A model generated the notes under the pieces. The model was not told where the DNA came from and searched no databases. It saw only the letters and a list, made by a program, of their open reading frames with translations. This document shows positions 35,424-42,516 of a stretch of 64,000 bases of DNA, in pieces. Each line of letters opens with the position of its first letter. The stretch's first letter is position 1. Source of the DNA: Pleomorphomonas carboxyditropha (GTDB lineage Bacteria; Pseudomonadota; Alphaproteobacteria; Rhizobiales; Pleomorphomonadaceae); the NCBI RefSeq assembly GCF_002770725.1, contig NZ_NQVN01000014.1:1-64000 (forward strand), written 5' to 3'. A program made the position numbers and the translations under genes.

Positions 35424-37130
35424 ATGCCCCAAGCATTTCCCGAAGCCGGCCAGTCGGGCCGGGAAACGATATCCTTTGCCCCGGTGGCTGCCGGCGCGAC
35501 CCTGGAGCTGTTCCTGATGGCCAAGGGGCCGCAGCCGGCCGCCGTCGCGCTGCACGACGCCGACGGCGTCGTCGGAAAGGCCGAGACGCGGCGCAGCGAC
35601 CGCTTCGAAAGGCAGCGGATCGTCGCCGCCGCGCCGGTCGACCGCCTCAGCTACGACCCGGCGACCACCGCGCTGTCCGTCGTCTACGCCTACGATCCGG
35701 CGAGCGTGCTCGACACCGGCATCCGCATCCTGCATGGCGGGCCGGCAGCGACGCCGGAAGCCCTCCGCGGCTATCACTTCCGCCCGCCCTATGGCTGGAT
35801 GAACGACCCCAACGGCTTCGGCCGCTTCGATGGCCGCGCCCACCTCTTCTACCAGCACTATCCGCACCGGGCGCGCTGGCACGCCATGCACTGGGGCCAT
35901 GCGGTCTCCGACGACCTCCTGCACTGGCGCCACCTGCCGATCTTCCTGGAGCCGGACGAAGCGGTGTGGGCGGCAGGCGGCGCCGGCGGCGTGTTCTCCG
36001 GCACGGCGATCACCGTCCCCGGCGAAGACGGCTTCCGTGCCTTCTTCACCGACCACCTCGACGGCCGTGAGCCGGAAATGGAAGTGCAGTGCACCGCGCG
36101 CAGCGCCGATGGCCTCACGGCCGATGCGCCGCAGGTGGTGCTGGCCGGGCGGCCCGAGGGGCTCGGCCTCGGCGAGGACAATCGCGACCCTTACGTCTTC
36201 ACCGGGCCGGACGGCCGGCTGAAGATGCTGCTCGGCGGCCGCGACGCCACGTGCGGCGTCGTGCTGCTCTACGAGACCGACGACCCGAGCGGTGTTTCGG
36301 GCTGGCGCTTCGTCGGCCTCGTCCATCGTGAGCTGGACTATGGCCGTACGGTCGGCGAATGCCCGGCCATGCTGCCGCTCGACGGACCGGCGGAAGATCC
36401 CGCGACGCGCTGGCTGCTGATCGTCGGCCTGCTGATGAGCCGCGATCCGGCGACGCGGCGGCGCAATCTCACCTTCGGCATCGTCGGCCGCTTCGACGGC
36501 CGGACGTTCGCGCCGGAATTCCGGCAGGAGCTCGACTTCGGCGCCGACGCCTACGGCTTCCAGGCCTTCGTCGACCGGGACGGCCCGGTGGGCATCGCCT
36601 GGCTCGCCAACTGGACGGACATCGTCAAGACCGCCGATTGGCCGACCGCCATGACGCTGCCGCGCCGGCTGCTGCTCCGCGACGGCGTGCTGCTGACGCC
36701 GCCGATCGAAGCGGTCGCCACGCTGCGGCAGGCGCTTATCGACGACCGCCGGCTCGCTGCCGGGGAGATGGTTACCCTCGAAGACGGCGCCGCCGAGATC
36801 GTCATCGAATTCGGCGAGACGGGCCTGCCCTTCGAGCTCGCGCTGGCCCACCCGACGCTGAAGCTCGCCGTCATCGCCGATGCCGAAGGCCTCGCCATCG
36901 TTCACGAGAGCGCAGAGGACGGTCCGCCCTCGCCGCACTATCTCGCCGCCGGCGCGCGGGTGCGTTCGGTCCGCGTCTTCCTCGACCTGGGATCGATCGA
37001 AGTGTTCGCCGACGACGGCCGCCACGCCGGCAGCAAGCGGCTCGCCGATCCCGCCCCCGTCACCGCCATCCGCCTCGAAGCCCCCCGGGGACGCGTCACC
37101 GCGGCGCGCGTCTGGCGGCTCGGCCTCTGA
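35424..37130 (+). CDS. GH32 beta-fructosidase (levanase/invertase type)
   Basis: A 568-residue glycoside hydrolase that releases fructose from sucrose or fructans. An N-terminal extension of about 115 residues precedes the five-bladed propeller. The catalytic triad is clear: Asp128 in GWMNDPNG (nucleophile), the RDP motif at 254–256 (transition-state Asp255) and Glu312 in GECPAML (acid/base). The C-terminal beta-sandwich ends with FLDLGSIEVFADDG. No signal peptide is present, so it acts on imported oligosaccharide in the cytoplasm. ATG at 35424 is 2 bp after the permease stop with AAAGG upstream. No phosphate-binding feature was identified, so sucrose-6-phosphate hydrolysis is unlikely in this ABC context. 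Confidence 0.92.
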   Translation: MPQAFPEAGQSGRETISFAPVAAGATLELFLMAKGPQPAAVALHDADGVVGKAETRRSDRFERQRIVAAAPVDRLSYDPATTALSVVYAYDPASVLDTGIRILHGGPAATPEALRGYHFRPPYGWMNDPNGFGRFDGRAHLFYQHYPHRARWHAMHWGHAVSDDLLHWRHLPIFLEPDEAVWAAGGAGGVFSGTAITVPGEDGFRAFFTDHLDGREPEMEVQCTARSADGLTADAPQVVLAGRPEGLGLGEDNRDPYVFTGPDGRLKMLLGGRDATCGVVLLYETDDPSGVSGWRFVGLVHRELDYGRTVGECPAMLPLDGPAEDPATRWLLIVGLLMSRDPATRRRNLTFGIVGRFDGRTFAPEFRQELDFGADAYGFQAFVDRDGPVGIAWLANWTDIVKTADWPTAMTLPRRLLLRDGVLLTPPIEAVATLRQALIDDRRLAAGEMVTLEDGAAEIVIEFGETGLPFELALAHPTLKLAVIADAEGLAIVHESAEDGPPSPHYLAAGARVRSVRVFLDLGSIEVFADDGRHAGSKRLADPAPVTAIRLEAPRGRVTAARVWRLGL

Positions 37131-37152
37131 ATACGATCAAGGGAGGAACACC

Positions 37153-38193
37153 ATGGCCAGCGTTTCCATCGACAACGTCGCCAAGTTCTACGGCAGCCAC
37201 CAGGTCATCCACGGCATCGACATCGACATCGCCGACGGCGAGTTCGTGACGCTGGTCGGTCCGTCCGGCTGCGGCAAGTCGACGCTGCTCAGGATGATCG
37301 CCGGGCTCGAGGAAATCTCCGACGGCGACATCCGCATCGGCGACCGCGTCGTCAACGACGTGCCGCCGAAGGAACGGGACATCGCCATGGTGTTCCAGAA
37401 CTACGCGCTCTATCCGCACATGACGGTGGCGCAGAACATGGGTTTCGCGCTGAAGCTGAAGGGCGAGAGCCGCGCCGCCATCGACGCCCGCGTCAAGGAG
37501 GCGGCGGCCATCCTGGCGCTCGATCCCTATCTCGACCGGTTGCCCAAGCAGCTTTCCGGCGGCCAGCGCCAGCGCGTCGCCATGGGCCGGGCGATCGTGC
37601 GCAGCCCGCAGGTGTTCCTGTTCGACGAACCGCTCAGCAACCTCGACGCCAAGCTGCGGGTGCAGATGCGCGCCGAGATCAAGGACCTGCACCAGCGCCT
37701 CGGCACCACCACGGTCTACGTCACCCACGACCAGATCGAAGCGATGACCATGGCCGACCGCATCGTGGTGATGAAAGGCGGCGTGGTCGAGCAGGTCGGC
37801 CGGCCGCTCGAGCTCTACGACCGACCCGCCAACCTGTTCGTCGCCACCTTCATCGGCTCGCCGGCCATGAACCTCGTCAAAGGTGCGGCTGGAAACGGCG
37901 GCTTCGTCACCGAGGGCGGCGTGGTGCTGCCGCTGCCCGCCGGGGCCGCCGCCGGCGCCGTCACCTACGGCATCCGCCCCGAGCACCTGACGCTCGACGA
38001 CGCCGGCTTCCGCGCCGAAGTCGTGGTGATCGAGCCGACCGGCGCCGAAACGCAGGTGCTTGCCCGTTGCGGGGGGCAGACGCTGGTCGCCGTGCTGCGC
38101 GAGCGCGTCGAGCTCAATCCCGGCGACAGCATCGGCCTCAAGCCCAATCTTGCGGCCGTCCATCTGTTCGGCGAGGACGGTCGACGGCTTTGA
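37153..38193 (+). CDS. MsmK/UgpC-type sugar ABC transporter ATPase
   Basis: A 346-residue CUT1 ATPase with Walker [30 protein letters not shown], Walker [26 protein letters not shown] and a C-terminal TOBE-type domain (YGIRPEHLTLDD). ATG at 37153 follows GGGAGGAA; a longer frame upstream lies out of phase within GH32. It is the last gene of the fructan operon and energises the permease pair at 33.6–35.4 kb. It is strongly similar to the ATPase at 29949, so cross-talk between importers is possible. It converges with the AraC gene 12 bp downstream, with no terminator visible between. Confidence 0.92.
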   Translation: MASVSIDNVAKFYGSHQVIHGIDIDIADGEFVTLVGPSGCGKSTLLRMIAGLEEISDGDIRIGDRVVNDVPPKERDIAMVFQNYALYPHMTVAQNMGFALKLKGESRAAIDARVKEAAAILALDPYLDRLPKQLSGGQRQRVAMGRAIVRSPQVFLFDEPLSNLDAKLRVQMRAEIKDLHQRLGTTTVYVTHDQIEAMTMADRIVVMKGGVVEQVGRPLELYDRPANLFVATFIGSPAMNLVKGAAGNGGFVTEGGVVLPLPAGAAAGAVTYGIRPEHLTLDDAGFRAEVVVIEPTGAETQVLARCGGQTLVAVLRERVELNPGDSIGLKPNLAAVHLFGEDGRRL

Positions 38194-38205
38194 TGCCCGA
38201 GGCTC

Positions 38206-39108
38206 TCAGGCGGCGGCGCGGGTCTTGCCGCGTCCGCCCGCCCGCCGCTCGGCGCGGAAGGCCGAAGGCGTGCGGCCGATCAGCCGCAGGAAGTTGCGGT
38301 TGAAGGTCGACAGCGTCTCATAGCCGACGTCCATGGCGATCGAGGTGACCATGTCCTCGGTTTCCGACAGGAGCTGGCAGGCCTTGTAGATCCTGAGATG
38401 GTTGATGTACTCGGCGCAGGAGCAGCGCAGGTGCCGCTCGAACAGGCGCGAGAAGGCGGGTAGTCCCATGCCTTCCGTCGCGGCCACCTCGCGGCAGGTA
38501 AGGCCCGGCCGGTTGAAGTTGCCGGCGATGTAGGCCAGCATCCGCTCCAGCCGGCGCGGCTGGGCGCACTGATGCTCCGTGCCCTTCAGCGACAGCGACC
38601 GGCGATCGGCATCCTGTTCCAGAACCCGCATCAGCTTGAAGAACAGCGCCATCCGCTCGAATCCCTCGGCGGCGAGCAGCGCCTCCATCAGGCCGGCGGC
38701 TTCGGCGGCGGCGGCCGGCGAAAACTCGATGCCCGCCCGCGTGGCCTCCAGGAGGGCGGAAAGGCGGGCGCAATCGGAGAATTCGGCCATGCAGCGCTCG
38801 GCAAAGCCGCCGCCCATCTGCAGCACCACGTCGCGGTCGCGAATGCAGCCGTCTGCGCCGCGGTCGGCGCCGTCGGACACCCACATGTGCGGCAGGTTGG
38901 GGCCGGTCATGACGAGATTGCCGGGACCGAACTCGCCGGCATAGGTGCCGACGTAAAACTGGCCGGAACTGCGGCGAATGAGATGCAGCTCATATTCCGG
39001 ATGATGATGCCAGCCGGAATAGGCAAAGGGATAGTCGTGCGAATAGATCCTGAACGTCCGCTCGAGCGGCGCCTCGATCACCTCCAAAACGGGCTTTGTC
39101 TGACCCAC
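38206..39108 (-). CDS. AraC-family transcriptional regulator (cupin type)
   Basis: A 300-residue activator. The N-terminal cupin effector domain (HHHPEYELHLIRRSSGQFYVG, FGPGNLVMTGPNLPHMW) is followed by two helix-turn-helix units at about residues 190–290 (MLAYIAGNFNRPGLTCREVAATEGMGLPAFSRLFERHLRCS, TSIAMDVGYETLSTFNRNFLRLIGRTPSAFR). The start is GTG at 39108 with GGGAGG 6 nt before it. It lies 143 bp downstream of a xylitol/sorbitol-type dehydrogenase on the same strand, which it may control; an effect on the adjacent sugar operons is also possible. Confidence 0.87.
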   Translation of the reverse strand: MGQTKPVLEVIEAPLERTFRIYSHDYPFAYSGWHHHPEYELHLIRRSSGQFYVGTYAGEFGPGNLVMTGPNLPHMWVSDGADRGADGCIRDRDVVLQMGGGFAERCMAEFSDCARLSALLEATRAGIEFSPAAAAEAAGLMEALLAAEGFERMALFFKLMRVLEQDADRRSLSLKGTEHQCAQPRRLERMLAYIAGNFNRPGLTCREVAATEGMGLPAFSRLFERHLRCSCAEYINHLRIYKACQLLSETEDMVTSIAMDVGYETLSTFNRNFLRLIGRTPSAFRAERRAGGRGKTRAAA

Positions 39109-39251
39109 CTTTTTCCTCCCTTTGGTGGATAACGGGACCGTCCGTAGCCGTCGACATTAACAGACTTGGCCGACGACGCCGAGACCGGTTTTCGCCGGCC
39201 GCGGGCACCGGAGGCAGCCAGAGAGCGGCTTCCGGCTTTGTCCCCGTTTTC

Positions 39252-40295
39252 TCAGAACGTGATCTGGACCTTGACGTCCGATGGATTCTGCCGGGCGGCG
39301 CGCTCGAAGGCCTCGACCGACCTGTCGAACGGATAGCTCGCCGAGATCAGCGGCTTCAGGTCGATCTTGCCCGAGCCCAGGAGCGCCAGCGTGCGATCCC
39401 AGACGTTGGCGTAGCGGAAGATGCCGGTCAGGCTGATCTCCTTGACCTCCAGCGCCACCACGTCGAGCGGCACCCGGTCCTGCGGCATGCCGACCAGAAC
39501 CACCCGGCCGCCCTGGGTGACCACCTCCAGCATGTCGTCGAACGCCTTCGGGCTGCCGCTCGCCTCGAAGAACAGGTCGGCGCCCTTGCCGGCCGTCCGC
39601 GCCGCCACCACGTCGGCGAGCTTCTCCTTGGTGAGATCGACGGCGACGACGCCGGGAACCTTGGCGATGATGTCGAGCTTGGCCCTGGCGACGTCGCTGA
39701 CGATCACCTCGGCGCAGCCGGAAGCCAAGGCGGCGAAGGCCACCATCATGCCGATGGTGCCGGCGCCGGCCACCACGGCGATGTCGCCGGGACGGATCGC
39801 CCCCTTGGCGGCGGCGTAGACGCCGATCGCCAGCGGTTCGACCATGGCGCCCTCGGCAAACGACACGCTGTCGGGCAGCTTGTAGGTCAGCGCCGCCGGA
39901 TGCACCACCTCCGGCGTCAGGCAGCCGTGGATCGGCGGCGTCGCCCAGAAGCGCACTGCCGGGTCGAGGTTGTAGTGGCCTTCCAGGGTCTGGCGCGAGC
40001 CGAAGTCGGGAATGCCCGGCTCCATGCAGACGCGGTCGCCGACCTTGAGGTGGGAGACCCTGGCGCCGACCGCCGTCACCACGCCCGACGCCTCGTGGCC
40101 AAGCACCATCGGCTCGTTGACGATGAAGTCGCCGATGCGGCCGTGCTTGTAATAGTGGACATCGCTGCCGCAGATGCCGACCGCCTTGATGGCGACCCGA
40201 ACCTCGCCGGCCGCCGGTTCCAGCGTGCCGGGAACCTCGATGTCGCGCAGCGCAATGTTGTCGACGCTTTCCAGAACGACCGCTTTGATTTTCAT
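39252..40295 (-). CDS. xylitol/sorbitol-type NAD-dependent dehydrogenase (MDR family)
   Basis: A 347-residue zinc-dependent medium-chain dehydrogenase, probably D-xylulose reductase (xylitol dehydrogenase), oxidising a polyol to a ketose. Catalytic zinc ligands are Cys42 ([10 protein letters not shown]), His67/Glu68 (LGHEASG) and Glu153. The NAD fold has [10 protein letters not shown]. The structural-zinc loop is degenerate: between Met91 and Tyr108 ([18 protein letters not shown]) none of the four cysteines is present, a known feature of bacterial xylitol dehydrogenases. ATG at 40295 follows GGAGGAAAG. It is divergent from ahcY and upstream of an AraC regulator on the same strand. Sorbitol or another polyol cannot be excluded. 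Confidence 0.82.
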   Translation of the reverse strand: MKIKAVVLESVDNIALRDIEVPGTLEPAAGEVRVAIKAVGICGSDVHYYKHGRIGDFIVNEPMVLGHEASGVVTAVGARVSHLKVGDRVCMEPGIPDFGSRQTLEGHYNLDPAVRFWATPPIHGCLTPEVVHPAALTYKLPDSVSFAEGAMVEPLAIGVYAAAKGAIRPGDIAVVAGAGTIGMMVAFAALASGCAEVIVSDVARAKLDIIAKVPGVVAVDLTKEKLADVVAARTAGKGADLFFEASGSPKAFDDMLEVVTQGGRVVLVGMPQDRVPLDVVALEVKEISLTGIFRYANVWDRTLALLGSGKIDLKPLISASYPFDRSVEAFERAARQNPSDVKVQITF

Positions 40296-40627
40296 GTTCT
40301 TTCCTCCTCAGCACCGGCCCGGCGCGGGTCGGCCGGATCCATGCCCGGCAATAGAGGAAGCATGCCCGCTTCCGCCGACAGGGACAAAGCGTCAGCGCCC
40401 AATATTATTGCATTATTTTACATTCGAACCGTCGTGGCAGCGCCGATATGGCACTCTCTCCCGTCTTCAGGTGAGCATGGCGCCTTCATCATGATATAAG
40501 GATCTCTTTATATCGAGATTGCGCCGGCGGCCGACTTCTCCTATAAGGCGCTGACCGGTGGCCGTTTGCCGCCCTCCCGTTGGCTCTCGACCAGCCTATC
40601 CTCACCCCCGCACCCGGAGATCCGCCG
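40296..40627. other. 332-bp divergent spacer, dehydrogenase – ahcY
   Basis: It holds an AT-rich stretch (40400–40430) with the perfect 11-bp palindrome CAATATTATTG (40400–40410), probably control DNA of the dehydrogenase, and a longer imperfect palindrome (40493–40514) in the ahcY promoter. Between 40515 and 40627 is a GC-rich ahcY leader without a recognised riboswitch. Confidence 0.55.
40493..40514 (+). promoter_or_regulatory. palindromic operator at the ahcY promoter
   Basis: GATATAAGGA and TCTTTATATC form 10-bp arms around TC, with one mismatch. TATAAG at 40495–40500, a good -10, lies inside, so a protein bound here should repress. ArsR-type regulators of the S-adenosylmethionine cycle (SahR/SamR) are described in front of such genes in Proteobacteria; whether this is their site is an inference. 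Confidence 0.5.
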
Positions 40628-42025
40628 ATGGTTGCCAAGGAATACGTCGTCAAGGACATCTCGCTCGCCGCCTGGGGCCGCACCGAACTCGACATGGCCG
40701 AGATCGAGATGCCCGGCCTGATGGCAGTGCGCGCCGAATATGCCGCCGCCCAGCCGCTCAAGGGCGCCCGCATCGCCGGCTCGCTGCACATGACCATCCA
40801 GACCGCCGTGCTGATCGAGACGCTGAAGGCGCTCGGCGCCGACGTGCGCTGGGCCTCCTGCAATATCTTCTCGACGCAGGACCACGCCGCCGCCGCCATC
40901 GCCGCCGCCGGCATCCCGGTGTTCGCCGTGAAGGGCGAGAGCCTCAAGGACTATTGGACCTACACCGACCGCATCCTCGACTGGGGTAACGGCGAGACGG
41001 CCAACATGATCCTCGACGACGGCGGCGACGCGACGCTGCTGGTGACGCTCGGCGCCAAGGCCGAGAGCGACCCCTCCGTGCTCGCCGATCCCAAGTCCGA
41101 GGAAGAGGAAGAGCTCTTCGCCACCATCAAGGCGCGCCTCGCCAAGGATCCGACTTTCTATTCGCGCGCCAAGGCCAGCATCCGCGGCGTTTCCGAGGAG
41201 ACGACCACCGGCGTCATGCGCCTCTACCAGATGGAAGCGCGCGGCGAGCTACCCTGGCCGGCCTTCAACGTCAACGACAGCGTCACCAAGTCGAAGTTCG
41301 ACAACAAGTACGGCTGCCGGGAAAGCCTGGTCGACGCCATCCGCCGCGGCACCGACGTGATGATGGCCGGCAAGGTGGCGATCGTCTGCGGCTATGGCGA
41401 CGTCGGCAAGGGCTCGGCCCAGTCGCTGCACGGTGCCGGCGCCCGCGTGCTGGTCACCGAGGTCGATCCTATCTGCGCCCTGCAGGCGGCCATGGACGGT
41501 TTCGAGGTGGTCACGCTCGAAGACGACATCCATCGGGCGGACATCATCGTCACCTGCACCGGCAACCTTCACGTCGTCACCGTCGACGACATGCGCAAGC
41601 TCAAGAACATGGCCATCGTCTGCAACATCGGCCATTTCGACAACGAGATCGATGTCGCCGGTCTCAGGAACTTCAAGTGGAAGAACGTCAAGCCGCAGGT
41701 CGACCTCGTCGAGTTCCCCGACGGCAAGAAGATCATTCTTCTTTCCGAGGGCCGGCTCGTCAACCTCGGCAACGCCACGGGCCACCCGAGCTTCGTGATG
41801 AGCGCCTCCTTCTCCAACCAGACGCTGGCCCAGATCGAGCTGTGGACCCGCGGCGACAAGTACGAGAAGAAGGTGCACGTGCTGCCCAAGCATCTCGACG
41901 AGAAGGTGGCCCAACTGCACCTCGCCAAGCTCGGCGCCAAGCTGTCCAAGCTGACGCCGGAGCAGGCCGACTATATCGGCGTCAAGTCGACCGGCCCGTT
42001 CAAGTCGGCGATGTACCGCTACTGA
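40628..42025 (+). CDS. ahcY: adenosylhomocysteinase
   Basis: A 465-residue cytoplasmic NAD-dependent enzyme that splits S-adenosylhomocysteine to adenosine and homocysteine, relieving product inhibition of methyltransferases. Landmarks: [15 protein letters not shown] and [15 protein letters not shown] (substrate site), [21 protein letters not shown] (catalytic Lys/Asp, cap hinge), [10 protein letters not shown] (NAD loop), [10 protein letters not shown] and the C-terminal [13 protein letters not shown], whose Lys/Tyr reach into the neighbouring subunit. The insertion near residues 150–190 ([14 protein letters not shown]) is the one typical of proteobacterial enzymes. ATG at 40628 has GGAG 8 nt upstream. 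A clear terminator follows. Confidence 0.97.
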   Translation: MVAKEYVVKDISLAAWGRTELDMAEIEMPGLMAVRAEYAAAQPLKGARIAGSLHMTIQTAVLIETLKALGADVRWASCNIFSTQDHAAAAIAAAGIPVFAVKGESLKDYWTYTDRILDWGNGETANMILDDGGDATLLVTLGAKAESDPSVLADPKSEEEEELFATIKARLAKDPTFYSRAKASIRGVSEETTTGVMRLYQMEARGELPWPAFNVNDSVTKSKFDNKYGCRESLVDAIRRGTDVMMAGKVAIVCGYGDVGKGSAQSLHGAGARVLVTEVDPICALQAAMDGFEVVTLEDDIHRADIIVTCTGNLHVVTVDDMRKLKNMAIVCNIGHFDNEIDVAGLRNFKWKNVKPQVDLVEFPDGKKIILLSEGRLVNLGNATGHPSFVMSASFSNQTLAQIELWTRGDKYEKKVHVLPKHLDEKVAQLHLAKLGAKLSKLTPEQADYIGVKSTGPFKSAMYRY

Positions 42026-42086
42026 GTTATCGGCCTCGGCCGCCCGGGGGCTCCAACTCCTGGCCTGCGTTCCGATCGCATCGACG

Positions 42087-42121
42087 CCCGCCCGTGCCCT
42101 TCAAGGCGCGGGCGGGTTTTT
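42087..42121 (+). terminator. intrinsic terminator of ahcY
   Basis: CCCGCCCGTGCC pairs with GGCGCGGGCGGG (one G-U) across a 6-nt loop and is followed by TTTTT, 61 bp after the ahcY stop. Confidence 0.85.
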
Positions 42122-42516
42122 GTTGCCGGCAAAGCCTTATCCACAGCTGTTCCACACATGCGGATTTTTCCGGGGGATACCGCGGCCGGCCGCGAGGGAT
42201 CGGGAAAAGGATGACGGCCGAAGCGCATAAGGCGAGTCCGGTCAATCCTCTGGCCACCCCCTGCCGGCAGTTGTCGACTCCGGGCCTACAATGCGCCGAG
42301 CGATCATGATCACTGAACGTTCCATGAACATATTGACGAGCTGGACTTGCTCGTCCCGGAGGAACCGGCGGAGGCGCCCTCGACTCTTTTTGCCCCCCCT
42401 GAAAGGCGGTATTTTGAGGTGATTCGGATCGGCGGTGGGGCACGCGCCGTCCGGGGGCGGATCTCTCCCGAGGGAGCGGGCGCCTTTTTGCATGCGGCCG
42501 AAAAGGGGACAGATAC
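42122..42516. other. 395-bp spacer upstream of divL
   Basis: It contains a perfect DnaA box (42137–42145), a hairpin GACGAGC/GCTCGTC around 42334–42354 and, just before divL, GC-rich self-complementary sequence (42445–42484) ending in TTTTT (42485–42489). The last might be a weak attenuator. No credible gene and no unambiguous CtrA site (TTAA-N7-TTAA) were seen. Confidence 0.5.
42137..42145 (+). promoter_or_regulatory. DnaA box TTATCCACA
   Basis: It matches the consensus TTATNCACA at all positions. It stands alone and not in an origin-like cluster, upstream of the cell-cycle gene divL. A single 9-mer can occur by chance. Confidence 0.4.

Noticed and set aside
40515-40627. SAH or SAM-II riboswitch in the ahcY leader
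   Set aside because: No consensus core or pseudoknot of these riboswitches could be read; the palindrome over the promoter is a better explanation of control.
42445-42489. Attenuator or terminator directly before divL
   Set aside because: There is a T5 run, but the preceding stem is short and interrupted; evidence is too weak to list as a terminator.
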